Assembly (NCBI GenBank): GCA_050014815.1
Contig: JBEKCP010000131.1
Span: 1-10,921, forward strand
DNA: 10,921 nt
Reading direction: 5' to 3'
From: JBEKCP01 sp050014815
GTDB lineage: Bacteria > Planctomycetota > Planctomycetia > Pirellulales > Thermoguttaceae
Shown here one piece after another: positions 1-8,122 of the stretch (positions are counted from its first letter, which is position 1; the number at the start of each line of letters is the position of its first letter). Below the pieces are notes generated by a model, which saw only the letters and a program-made list of their open reading frames with translations, made no database searches and was not told the DNA's origin. The position numbers were made by a program, and so were the translations under genes.

Positions 1-1641
1 GGCCTGGTGGTGTGGTATCTCGGCGGCCGCGACGTGCTCTTCGGCAGCATGACGTTCGGCTCGCTGATGGCCTTCCTCGCCCTTCTGGCGATGTTTTACG
101 CGCCGCTGACCACGATTGCCGAGTCGACCACCTGGTTTGCCAGCTTTTACAGCACCAGCCGCCGTATATGCGCACTGCTGGACGTGCCCAGCGAAAGCGA
201 ACCAGCCCAGCCGACCGTGCCCTTGGACCGGTTTCACGGAGGCATCGAGTTCCAACACGTGTCGTTCGCTTACGATCGCAGCCGGCCCGTACTGGAAGAC
301 ATCAGCTTTGCCATCGAGCCCGGCGCGATGGTGGGCGTGGTGGGCCGCAGTGGCTCGGGCAAGTCGACGCTGGTGAGTCTCATCGGACGGCTGTACCAGT
401 GCGATGCCGGGCAGATCCGCATCGACGGCATCGACGTGCGGCAGGCGGATCCCCGGCAGCTTCGCCGGCAAATCGGCATGGTTCCCCAGGAACCGTTCTT
501 GTTCCGCGGCGCGGTGGCCGCAAACATCACCTACGGCAATGGACAAGCCGCGCCGGAACAAATCCTGTTGGCTGCCAGGAATGCCGATTCCCATGAATTC
601 ATCATGCGGATGCCTTTCGCCTACGAAACGCAACTGGGCGAAGGGGGCTCCGGTCTCTCCGGCGGAGAACGGCAGCGGCTTTCGATCGCCCGCGCCTTGC
701 TGTTCGATCCGGCGGTCCTGATTCTCGATGAAGCGACGGCCAGCGTCGACGCCGAATCGGAACGGGCGATCTGCCAGGCCATTCGCCGTTGGGTTCGCCG
801 GCGGACCACGATCGTGATCGCGCATCGCCTCTCCACACTCCAAGGAGCCGACCGCCTGCTGGTTTTTGACCAAGGCCGGCTGGTCGAACAGGGGCCCCCC
901 GCGGAACTGTTGCAGCAGGGCGGATTGTACAGCACCCTGGCCAACATCCAGTACAACCTCAGCGAGAGCCGCCGGCGCCTCGAATCGGCGGCGGGCTCCG
1001 AGGCGGCGCGGGGTATCGCAGAAGCGGCCGCCGGGTCCAGCGGTGGGGAATCGCTGTTTCAGGCAGCGCTGGCCAACGCTCCTGCGCGCGGCGCTGGCCC
1101 CGAGACGGCTTCGGATGCCAGCGACGCAAATCACGAGATCGGAATCGCCTGGCTCGATCCGGCCGCCGTCACGATCGAGGAGGGCGGCCACGGCTTGTTG
1201 CGGGTCGCCAGCGGGCGGCAGCGCAACGATTCCGTGCAGGCAGTGTGGGCCTTTCCCGCCAGCGAGGAGGGGCGTTTCATCAGTCTGCGCCATCGCGAGG
1301 CTTCCGGACGAGAGACCGAGGTGGGCATGCTCCACACCCTTGCCGCCTGGCCCCGGCAGGCGCAGGAGGCGGTTCGCCGATCGCTTGCCCGCCGCTACTT
1401 GATACGGCGCGTTCAGGAAATCCGCCAAATGCGCACCAGCGGCGCCCAACTTGCGATGTCGGTGCTTACCGCCGCCGGACCGGCAAAGCTGCGGTTGGAG
1501 AAGCCTGGCGAAGGGTGCCAGGATTTTGGCGCCCACGGACTGCTGCTTACTGATCCGGAAGGCAATTACTACCTGATCCCGGATCGCGGTGCCTTGCCCC
1601 GGCGCCAGCAACGACTGCTGACGCTTTACTTCGGAGACTGA
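1..1641 (+). CDS. ABC exporter, C-terminal part, fused to DUF1854-like domain (5' end outside window)
   Basis: The reading frame is open from the first base, so the gene begins upstream; the GTG at 7 is only an internal codon. Numbering from that codon, residues 19-40 form the last transmembrane helix of an exporter membrane domain. A full nucleotide-binding domain follows: Walker A GRSGSGKST (113-121), Q-loop Q161, signature LSGGERQ (217-223), Walker B VLILDE (237-242) and H-loop H273. All ATPase motifs are intact, so it should hydrolyse ATP and drive export across the inner membrane. A low-complexity Ala/Gly/Ser linker (about 325-370) leads to a domain at about 375-544 that resembles DUF1854 (WLDPAAVTIEE near its start, LIPDRGALP near its end). 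Related DUF1854 proteins are associated with ABC transporters, including in cyanophycin clusters. The next gene is an NdvB-type glucan synthase and NdvA/ChvA glucan exporters have this ABC architecture, so glucan export is a reasonable inference. The substrate itself cannot be read from the sequence. Confidence 0.9.
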   Translation, partial: GLVVWYLGGRDVLFGSMTFGSLMAFLALLAMFYAPLTTIAESTTWFASFYSTSRRICALLDVPSESEPAQPTVPLDRFHGGIEFQHVSFAYDRSRPVLEDISFAIEPGAMVGVVGRSGSGKSTLVSLIGRLYQCDAGQIRIDGIDVRQADPRQLRRQIGMVPQEPFLFRGAVAANITYGNGQAAPEQILLAARNADSHEFIMRMPFAYETQLGEGGSGLSGGERQRLSIARALLFDPAVLILDEATASVDAESERAICQAIRRWVRRRTTIVIAHRLSTLQGADRLLVFDQGRLVEQGPPAELLQQGGLYSTLANIQYNLSESRRRLESAAGSEAARGIAEAAAGSSGGESLFQAALANAPARGAGPETASDASDANHEIGIAWLDPAAVTIEEGGHGLLRVASGRQRNDSVQAVWAFPASEEGRFISLRHREASGRETEVGMLHTLAAWPRQAQEAVRRSLARRYLIRRVQEIRQMRTSGAQLAMSVLTAAGPAKLRLEKPGEGCQDFGAHGLLLTDPEGNYYLIPDRGALPRRQQRLLTLYFGD

Positions 1642-1680
1642 TGAGCACTCCCGAGTGGAATGGATTGCGCCGATAGGATT

Positions 1681-1685
1681 GGAGA
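1681..1685 (+). promoter_or_regulatory. Ribosome binding site of the glucan synthase gene
   Basis: GGAGA lies 8 bases before the ATG at 1694. This spacing favours that ATG over the in-frame GTG at 1655, which has no clear Shine-Dalgarno sequence. Confidence 0.55.
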
Positions 1686-1693
1686 TTTCGCCC

Positions 1694-4600
1694 ATGGCTA
1701 CTATGACTGCTCGACAGCCCCAACTCTCCGTGTGGCCGGAGATGCCTCCCTGCCAAGAGCCGGATGCAGCCGGGCAATTGCCCTTGGGCCCGCCGTTGCC
1801 CGACACGCCGACGTGCTTTGAAATCAACCTGGAGCAGCTTGCACAACAGGCCCGTGAACTGGCTCAGTCGCATCGGTTGGCAACCCGGCAGGGCCGCGAC
1901 CGGCTGCTTGTGCAACTCGATGACAACGAGCAACTTTTGCAAGCGGTGCATGATCGCCTGATGCAAGCGGTGGCCGAGCGACGCACGATTCCTCCCGCGG
2001 GCTTGTGGCTGGCAGACAATTTCCGCCAAGTCAAGGAGCTGATGCGATCGGTCCGGCGGGATCTGCGCAGGGGGCCCCGCCGCGAGTTGCCCCAGCTTTG
2101 CACCGCCGCCGGGGAATGCATGCCGCGCGTATACCAATTGGCCTGGGAATTGACCACCCGTCTCGACGCGCAATTCGACCAAGAGAGCCTCCACCAGTTC
2201 TTCAGCGCCTACCAGACCGTGGTGCCGCTGAAGCTGGCGGAACTGTGGTCGGTTGGCGGCATGTTGCGGCTGGGCCTCATCGAATACCTCTGCCGCGTGG
2301 CGATCCGTGCTGCTCCGCCCGAGCGCGAGCGGGAGTTAGCCCGCCCCGCGGTCGCGCACGACGTCCGCCAAAAGGCGGCTGACGAACTCTCGATGAAGCA
2401 TTGCATTCTTAGCGTACGCGAGTTGGCGATGCTGGACTGGAAAGACTTCGTGGAGCGCGAAAGTGCGGTGGAGCATATCTTGCGAGAGGATCCGGCTGGC
2501 ATCTACCAACGGATGAGCTTTGCCAGCCGCGATCACTACCGCCTGATCGTCCAGCGGCTCGCGCGTCGCAGTGCCTTCGATGAAGAGCAGGTAGCGCGCG
2601 CGGCGATCGAGAGTGCGCGGAACTCTGCCGCAACGGCTGCGGCACCTGCGCGGGCTGGCCGCCGGGCGACGGTGGAGCACCACGTGGGCTACTACCTGGT
2701 CGATCGAGGGCGCACTGCGCTGGAAGCGAGCATCGGTTACCGCCCTGCGTGGCGTGAGGCCGTAGGGCGGTTCGTTGGGCGGACCCCGCTGGCCTCTTAT
2801 TTCGGGGCGATCCTGATCGTGTGGTTGCTCGTTACCAGCGCCGTGCTGGCCGTAGGCGTGAGGCTGGAAATGGTGCGGATCGCCGGTCCGGCGGCCGCGT
2901 TGTTGCTGCTGGCGCTCTATGGCGGGGCGGCTGGACAATTTGCGGTGAGCTTGGTGAGTTGGCTGTGCAGCCTTTTGGTGCCGCCGCGGCCGATGATGCG
3001 ATTGGATTTCTCCGCGGGAATTCCCGCCGAGCATCGCACGCTGGTGGCCGTACCGGCGCTGTTGACGGCCGAGCGGCCGGTGCGGGACCTCGTGGAGCAA
3101 CTCGAACTGCGGTACCTGGCCAATCCGGACGACAATCTATGGTTCGCCCTGCTGAGCGATTTTCCCGATGCCGATCAAGAAACGCTGCCCGGCGATGGGC
3201 GGTTGCTGGAGTTGGCCCGCACGGAGATCGAGCGGCTCAATCAACGCTATTGTGCCGATCGCCCTGGGGTCTTCTTTCTCTTGCACCGGCCGCGGAAGTG
3301 GAATCGGCAACAGGGTGCATGGATGGGAGAAGAACGCAAACGGGGCAAGTTGGCAGCCATGAACCGGCTGCTGCGAACCGGCGTGGCCGATGCTTTTAGT
3401 GCAACGATCGGCGACCTGCCGCAACTCCGCTCGGTTCGCTACGTGATCACTCTCGACAGCGACACGCGACTGCCGCGCGACGCCGGCCGGGAGTTGGTCG
3501 GTTGTGCGGCTCATCCCCTGAACCAAGCGGAAATCGATCCGAATTCGCACGTGGTGGTCGCGGGCTACGCTGTGCTCCAGCCGCGGGTAACCGCCAGCCT
3601 GCCCGAGGCACATCGCAGCCGCTTCAGCCGCCTGGTGGCGGGCGATGTGGGAATCGATCCCTATACGCTCCAGACCAGCGATCTGTATCACGACCTGTTT
3701 GGGCAAGGCAGTTTCATCGGCAAAGGAATTTACGACGTAGAGGCGTTCGCGTCGACCTGCGAAGGCCGCTTTCCCGAAAACCGCCTGTTGAGCCACGACC
3801 TGATCGAAGGCTGCTTCGCCCGCAGCGGCCTGGTCAACGACGTGGAACTGGTAGAAGGAATTCCCACGCGGCTGCTGGTCGAGATGCACCGGCGCCACCG
3901 CTGGATACGCGGCGACTGGCAGATTGCTTCCTGGTTGGCCGGTCGGGTTCCCACACTTCGGGGAAACGCGGCCAATCCACTCTCCGGGCTGTCGCGGTGG
4001 AAGATCCTGGACAACTTGCGGCGCAGCCTCACGCCGGCGCTGTTGTGGAGTTTTCTCCTGCTGGGCTGGCTGCTAGCCCCGGCTTTGGCCGGCACCTGCA
4101 CGCTGTTGGCTCTCGTGCTCGTCTTTGGCCCGGCCAGCTTTGCGGCGCTGCCGGGAATACTTCGCCGGCCGGAAGGCAAGCCCTGGATGCTGCACGCCAG
4201 GGACGAAGCGAGGCGCTGTCTGCGGGCATGGCTCGCGGAGGCCGCGGGCTTGTGCATTCTGCCTTACACGGTGTACTGTCACATCGATGCCATTGTTCGG
4301 ACGCTGTATCGTTTAGGCATTTCCCGGAGTCACTTGTTGGAATGGACCACCGCCAGCGAGGCAGAAGCACGTTGCAGCGGAACATTGCGCGCTCACTACG
4401 AAACCATGGGGGCTTGCACCGTATCCAGTGTCCTGACCGCGGCATGGCTGCTGGCGGTCCAGCCGCGGGCGCTGCTGGTTGCCGGCCCGGTGCTGCTGGC
4501 GTGGCTGGCGGGACCGTTGATCGCCTGGTGGCTCTCCTTGCCCTATCCGTGCAAAGCCGTCTCTGTGACGGGCGCGGAGCAACGGCAACTCCGCCGCTGG

Positions 4601-6640
4601 GCTCGGCACACCTGGCACTACTTCGACAGCTTTGCGGGGGAGGCCGACCACTGGTTGCCGCCAGACCACGTGCAAGGCGATCCGCCGACAACTGTAGCTT
4701 CCCGCACCAGCCCTACGAACATGGGGTTGGCACTGCTGTCGGGCCTGGCGGCCTACGATCTGGGGTATTTGCCGGCCGCGGCCTTGTTGGATCGCACCAG
4801 CGGCATGCTGCAAACCATGCTGCGCCTGGAGCGACACCGGGGACACTTCTTCAATTGGTACAATACCCGCACCCTGCAACCCGCCGAGCCGCGTTATGTG
4901 TCGAGTGTCGACAGCGGCAACCTATGGGGCGCGCTCACCGTACTGAGCGCGGGTCTGGAGGAGTTGCGCAATCGCCCGCTGATTCCGCCGCGTTTGTTCC
5001 AAGGGCTTCAGGATACGGTGGAGGTGATTGCAGATCTCCGCCGGCAGGCCGCTTCTTCGCTAGAGAATGACCCGTTGGACGTTTGCATCGCCGGGCTGCG
5101 CGAGGTGTGCTCCGACGGGCTATCCGGGGGAGCGCGGCAAACCTGTGAGCGGCTGCGCCGCATTCGCCAGCGGGCGGCAGACCTGGCGGCGCGGGTTTCG
5201 GTCGATCAACCGGTCATGAAACAATGGACGATCGCGCTCGTGCAACAAAGCGCCCAGGCCCATCAACACTTGTCGCGATTGGCGTTTTGGACGCAGTTTG
5301 CCCGGCCGGAAAACGGTCTTTCGGCGGAGTTGCTTGATGCGCCCTCGGCCGCCAGGGCTTCTCGTAGGGTGGACTCTAGTCCGCCCTACGATGAGTTGCC
5401 CCACTTTCTCTCCTCCGCCGGGAGTGCGGTCGCGGTGCAAGAGCGGCTGCGTAAGCCGCTAAACGTAGTGGCCGCCGAGGAAACACGCGAGAAACCCGCG
5501 GACTTGGAGACACTGTACGCCTGGTTGGAGCGGCTCGACGCCGGCTGTAGTTTGGGCCAAGTGCTCCAGGCTGCGGAACAGATCGCCGAGGGCCATGCCT
5601 GGCAATGGGAAGCGGCCGAGGAAGATGGCAGCGCCGAGGGGGACTCTCGCTGCGGATTCCAGACGTCACTCGGGACCATGCGGCAGGCGGCCCACAGAGC
5701 CTTCTTAACCGCCCGCCGGGAATTGCAGCAAATCGCTTCAGCTACCGGGCTTTGCCAGCAATTGTCCGCGATGGATTTTCGCTTTCTCTTTCACCCGCGG
5801 CGGAAACTGTTGGCCGTAGGTTTCAACGTGAACGATCGCCGTTGCGATGAAAGCTGTTACGATTTGCTGGCCTCGGAAGCCCGCCTGACCAGCTTCCTGG
5901 CTGTTAGTCATGGCCAGCTTCCGCTGGAGCATTGGTTTGCTCTGGGCCGGATGGTCACCGTGGTGCGCGGCACTCCCACGCTCTTGAGTTGGTCGGGCTC
6001 GATGTTCGAGTATCTGTTGCCGATGCTGATCATGCCTTCCTATCAGGCCACGCTGTTGGACGCGACTTGCCGTGCGGCAGTGAAACATCAGATACGCTAT
6101 GCCCGCCGGCGCGGCGTTCCCTGGGGAATTTCCGAAAGCTGCTCCAGCACCCTCGACGGCAGCGACGACTATGGATATCGTGCTTTCGGCGTGCCGGGGT
6201 TGGGCCTGGCGCCGAACCTGGGGAAGCACTTGGTGATTGCTCCCTATGCCGCGGCCTTGGCATTGGTCGTGGCTCCGCGCGAGGCCTGTGCCAATCTGGC
6301 TCGGCTTGAGCAGTTGGGCTATCTCAGTTCCCATGGTTTTTACGATGCGATTGACTATACGGCGGGGCTTAGCCGGCCGGGCAGCCCGGTGCAGCCGTGC
6401 AAGATCGTGATGGCGCATCACAGCGGCATGACGCTCTTGGCGCTGTCCCATGCGCTGTTAGGCCCGACGATGCCGCAACGCTTTTTGCGGAACCCGCCCT
6501 GCGCTGCGCACGATATCCTGCTGCAGGAACGCGTGCCGCGGAACGTGTGTCCGGTGGATCCGGAAACACTCCATCCGGCCCCGCCAGTGGTGAAAGAATG
6601 TCGCCGAGTATCAAAGCAACTGGCAACCGCTTCCACGTAG
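1694..6640 (+). CDS. ndvB: Cyclic beta-1,2-glucan synthase-type protein (NdvB/ChvB family) lacking the GH94 domain
   Basis: 1648 residues from the ATG at 1694 (GTG at 1655 would add 13). The N-terminal region carries family landmarks such as GLWLADNFRQVKELM. Membrane segments lie near 365-432, 778-821 and 911-950. Between them is a GT84-type glycosyltransferase with the DSD metal/nucleotide-sugar motif (D588-D590), FGQGSFIGKGIYDVEAF and RHRWIRGDWQ (near 735-743). The middle glycoamylase/GH189-type region has RTSPTN (from 1004), RGHFFNWYNT, YVSSVDSGNLWG, LLSWSGSMFEYLLP, WGISES (E1481) and AHHSGM (from 1574). In characterised synthases, UDP-glucose is polymerised at the inner membrane, the middle domain closes the ring and a C-terminal GH94 domain trims chain length. 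Family members are often about 2800 residues. This one ends just after LLQERVPRNV, where GH94 would follow, and its last ~15 codons overlap another frame. I infer 3' truncation, though a naturally short enzyme is possible. It likely shares a transcript with the upstream exporter. Confidence 0.88.
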   Translation: MATMTARQPQLSVWPEMPPCQEPDAAGQLPLGPPLPDTPTCFEINLEQLAQQARELAQSHRLATRQGRDRLLVQLDDNEQLLQAVHDRLMQAVAERRTIPPAGLWLADNFRQVKELMRSVRRDLRRGPRRELPQLCTAAGECMPRVYQLAWELTTRLDAQFDQESLHQFFSAYQTVVPLKLAELWSVGGMLRLGLIEYLCRVAIRAAPPERERELARPAVAHDVRQKAADELSMKHCILSVRELAMLDWKDFVERESAVEHILREDPAGIYQRMSFASRDHYRLIVQRLARRSAFDEEQVARAAIESARNSAATAAAPARAGRRATVEHHVGYYLVDRGRTALEASIGYRPAWREAVGRFVGRTPLASYFGAILIVWLLVTSAVLAVGVRLEMVRIAGPAAALLLLALYGGAAGQFAVSLVSWLCSLLVPPRPMMRLDFSAGIPAEHRTLVAVPALLTAERPVRDLVEQLELRYLANPDDNLWFALLSDFPDADQETLPGDGRLLELARTEIERLNQRYCADRPGVFFLLHRPRKWNRQQGAWMGEERKRGKLAAMNRLLRTGVADAFSATIGDLPQLRSVRYVITLDSDTRLPRDAGRELVGCAAHPLNQAEIDPNSHVVVAGYAVLQPRVTASLPEAHRSRFSRLVAGDVGIDPYTLQTSDLYHDLFGQGSFIGKGIYDVEAFASTCEGRFPENRLLSHDLIEGCFARSGLVNDVELVEGIPTRLLVEMHRRHRWIRGDWQIASWLAGRVPTLRGNAANPLSGLSRWKILDNLRRSLTPALLWSFLLLGWLLAPALAGTCTLLALVLVFGPASFAALPGILRRPEGKPWMLHARDEARRCLRAWLAEAAGLCILPYTVYCHIDAIVRTLYRLGISRSHLLEWTTASEAEARCSGTLRAHYETMGACTVSSVLTAAWLLAVQPRALLVAGPVLLAWLAGPLIAWWLSLPYPCKAVSVTGAEQRQLRRWARHTWHYFDSFAGEADHWLPPDHVQGDPPTTVASRTSPTNMGLALLSGLAAYDLGYLPAAALLDRTSGMLQTMLRLERHRGHFFNWYNTRTLQPAEPRYVSSVDSGNLWGALTVLSAGLEELRNRPLIPPRLFQGLQDTVEVIADLRRQAASSLENDPLDVCIAGLREVCSDGLSGGARQTCERLRRIRQRAADLAARVSVDQPVMKQWTIALVQQSAQAHQHLSRLAFWTQFARPENGLSAELLDAPSAARASRRVDSSPPYDELPHFLSSAGSAVAVQERLRKPLNVVAAEETREKPADLETLYAWLERLDAGCSLGQVLQAAEQIAEGHAWQWEAAEEDGSAEGDSRCGFQTSLGTMRQAAHRAFLTARRELQQIASATGLCQQLSAMDFRFLFHPRRKLLAVGFNVNDRRCDESCYDLLASEARLTSFLAVSHGQLPLEHWFALGRMVTVVRGTPTLLSWSGSMFEYLLPMLIMPSYQATLLDATCRAAVKHQIRYARRRGVPWGISESCSSTLDGSDDYGYRAFGVPGLGLAPNLGKHLVIAPYAAALALVVAPREACANLARLEQLGYLSSHGFYDAIDYTAGLSRPGSPVQPCKIVMAHHSGMTLLALSHALLGPTMPQRFLRNPPCAAHDILLQERVPRNVCPVDPETLHPAPPVVKECRRVSKQLATAST
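5362..5391. repeat. 30-base palindromic element in frame inside the glucan synthase gene
   Basis: The arms TCGTAGGGTGGACT and AGTCCGCCCTACGA flank a CT centre: 14 base pairs with a single T-G mismatch. It encodes the polar stretch RRVDSSPPYD in a poorly conserved linker of the cyclization region. The TAGGGTGG...CCGCCCTA form resembles the small dispersed palindromes (REP/MITE-like) seen between genes in many bacteria. The length is a multiple of three, so the frame is kept. That it is a mobile repeat is inference; only one copy is visible here. Confidence 0.65.
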
Positions 6641-7107
6641 TGAACCCCAACAATCCCGATCAGCGAGATGATTTGGAAGGCATGGCCGACGTCTTTGGTA
6701 CTCTGAGCACCCTGCTGTCAGTGCTTGGTTATCCGGTGTTTGAACCGCTCGCCGGTGGGCGGACCACTCAAACCCTTTTCTGCCATGGCCAGGATGCAAA
6801 CGCCACGGGGGCTTTGGTCGAAGATGGCTTTGTGGTTCGGCAGGGTTCCGTCGCAAGGGCCGAAATTGCGGATGCCAGCAAAGAGAAACTCGGTCCGATC
6901 CGGCGCGAACTCCTCGATAGTGGCATTCTTGTTGAGGAGGAGGGTAGGCTTCGGTTCACAAAGGATCACCTTTGCTCCTCGCCCACTGCCGCTGCTGCCC
7001 TGGTGCTTGGTTACGGTGTCGCTGGCCCGAGGGTGTGGAAGGACGGTGATGGTAACACATTGGAGGAAATCAAGCGTGCATGCGGGGAGGAACAATCGGA
7101 GACCTGA
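6598..7107 (+). pseudogene. DUF4357 domain protein, 5'-truncated remnant of a GIY-YIG nuclease-type gene
   Basis: The ATG at 6598 would give 169 residues and overlaps the end of the glucan synthase frame by 43 bases. The C-terminal part (LCSSPTAAAALVLGY...GPRVWKDGDGNTLEEI) is a clear DUF4357 domain. The middle (ADVFGTLSTLLSVLGYPVFEP) matches the linker that normally separates this domain from an N-terminal GIY-YIG nuclease. No GIY-YIG motif is present; upstream the same frame is only a shadow of the glucan synthase. There is no convincing ribosome binding site before the ATG. I conclude that the 5' part was lost in a deletion that also removed the 3' end of the synthase, with the join near 6575-6610. 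A small stand-alone DUF4357 protein could still be made, but its function would be unknown. Confidence 0.65.
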
Positions 7108-7203
7108 GCAGTGGTGGGGAGTAGTGTACCTGGCGGGTTTGATCGTGGTCAGCGTCGGCTTCAAGTTCGAGCAGGGCAAGCCGCTTGATTGAGTTGTTGG
7201 CGC

Positions 7204-7210
7204 AAAGGAG
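7204..7210 (+). promoter_or_regulatory. Ribosome binding site of the PD-(D/E)XK nuclease gene
   Basis: AAAGGAG lies 5 bases before the ATG at 7216. It selects this start over the upstream in-frame TTG at 7189. The 108 bases between the preceding stop and this start hold no other recognisable feature. Confidence 0.7.
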
Positions 7211-7215
7211 CCCAC

Positions 7216-8097
7216 ATGTCCGGTATCACCAAGCGTATCTACCTGGAAGCCCGCCAATGCCTGCGCCGCGGCTGGTACGCGCGGAATCTGCCCGAAGAGC
7301 GTCTCAGCGAGGCTGAGCAGTTCCGCATCGACGAGGGCATCGAGGTTGGCAATCGCGCCCAGCGGTTCTATCGCGGCGGAGTGCTCGTAGAGTGGCGTGG
7401 GTTGTTCGGTGCAACCGCCAAGACGCGGCAATGGATGAATGACCCCAGCATTCCAGCGATCTTCGAGGCGACGTTCCACATCGACGGCTACACAACCAAG
7501 GCGGACATTCTCCGCCGCAACGGAAATGGCTGGCGGGTGGTCGAGGTCAAATCGAGTCTCTTCAAGCCGGAAGTCGACGACGATTTGATCGACGACGTTT
7601 GCTACACGGTGATGGTTGCCACTCGGTGTGGCGTGAACGTTAACGCCGCCTCGCTCCTCCAACTTCGGCCCGAGTTCCGCCGTGAATCGGGGATTGACGA
7701 AATGTTCGGCGAGACCGACGTCTTGGCGACTGTTCAAGAACGCATACCGGCATTCTCCAGCGGTTGGAACGAAATCCCCGACGCCACTGGGCGACCCGAA
7801 CCACCGGACCCGACGCCCGGCAGGGCGTGCGGTAGCTGCCCGTATTACGAGGAGCATTGCCTTGGGAAGGGCATTGAGAATCCAGTCCTGGATTTACCGC
7901 GTATCGGGGACAAGGTGGCCGCGTTCTTTGAAGCCGGAGTACTTGATCTCCGTGACGTTCCCGATGGTCTCGCGGCTATCGGCTCCCAGCCACGCGAATC
8001 CGAAAGCGTGATTTCCCCGCGTCTGCGTCTCGATAGCGATGCGCCGCAACCGAGCCAGGTCAGGCCCGCTGCCGTTCTTCGTCATCCAGCCGAATAG
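7216..8097 (+). CDS. Fe-S cluster PD-(D/E)XK nuclease (Cas4/RecB-like), 3'-truncated with foreign tail
   Basis: The frame encodes 293 residues, of which about the first 250 look native. It opens with ITKRIYLEARQCLRRGW, typical of RecB-like nucleases in which an N-terminal cysteine pairs with a C-terminal trio. C15 plus C205, C208 and C215 (CGSCPYYEEHC) form the expected four-cysteine iron-sulfur ligand set. The nuclease core shows E84, D97 (TTKADIL) and E110-V-K112 (VVEVKSS), followed by Y130, so all catalytic positions appear present. The family is that of DUF2779-type/Cas4-like putative DNA nucleases; homologues continue into a further C-terminal domain after LDLPRIGDKV...LDLRDVPD. Here, from about residue 250 (7955-7975), the frame reads the antisense of a glutamine amidotransferase gene to a chance stop at 8098. 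The protein may still fold as a bare nuclease domain, but the gene is broken. No CRISPR repeats or cas genes are nearby, so a Cas4 role is not supported. Confidence 0.7.
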   Translation: MSGITKRIYLEARQCLRRGWYARNLPEERLSEAEQFRIDEGIEVGNRAQRFYRGGVLVEWRGLFGATAKTRQWMNDPSIPAIFEATFHIDGYTTKADILRRNGNGWRVVEVKSSLFKPEVDDDLIDDVCYTVMVATRCGVNVNAASLLQLRPEFRRESGIDEMFGETDVLATVQERIPAFSSGWNEIPDATGRPEPPDPTPGRACGSCPYYEEHCLGKGIENPVLDLPRIGDKVAAFFEAGVLDLRDVPDGLAAIGSQPRESESVISPRLRLDSDAPQPSQVRPAAVLRHPAE

Positions 8098-8106
8098 CCC
8101 GCACAT
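7960..8106 (-). pseudogene. Class II glutamine amidotransferase, N-terminal fragment
   Basis: Starting at 8106 on the - strand the product reads MCGLFGWMTKN, with Cys2 as the N-terminal nucleophile of class II (Ntn) glutamine amidotransferases. The conserved TRGNHAFGFAW block follows at 29-39. These enzymes release ammonia from glutamine for a partner synthetase. About 45-50 residues remain of a domain that normally exceeds 200. The open frame continues to 7894, but codons beyond about 7960 are antisense of the nuclease gene. It lies 16 bases after the amidoligase stop on the same strand, a pairing known from predicted peptide- or metabolite-modifying gene clusters. It is non-functional as it stands. 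Confidence 0.75.
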
Positions 8107-8113
8107 GATCTTG

Positions 8114-8120
8114 CCCTCCC
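8114..8120 (-). promoter_or_regulatory. Ribosome binding site of the amidotransferase fragment
   Basis: On the - strand GGGAGGG lies 7 bases before the ATG at 8106. It confirms that MCGLFG is the true start and places the nucleophile cysteine at position 2. Confidence 0.7.
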
Positions 8121-8122
8121 TC

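Noticed and set aside
3502..5070. Long + strand open frame of 522 codons inside the glucan synthase
   Set aside because: It is an alternative frame of a gene whose own frame shows conserved motifs throughout; the translation is Arg/Gly/Pro-rich with no family resemblance.
6718..7857. Long - strand open frame of 379 codons over the DUF4357 and nuclease genes
   Set aside because: The opposite strand carries recognisable domains with ribosome binding sites over the same DNA, so this is a GC-driven antisense frame.
7216..7970. Cas4 role and a possible CRISPR locus
   Set aside because: No repeat-spacer array and no other cas-like gene is visible in the window; the four-cysteine nuclease pattern also occurs in non-CRISPR families.
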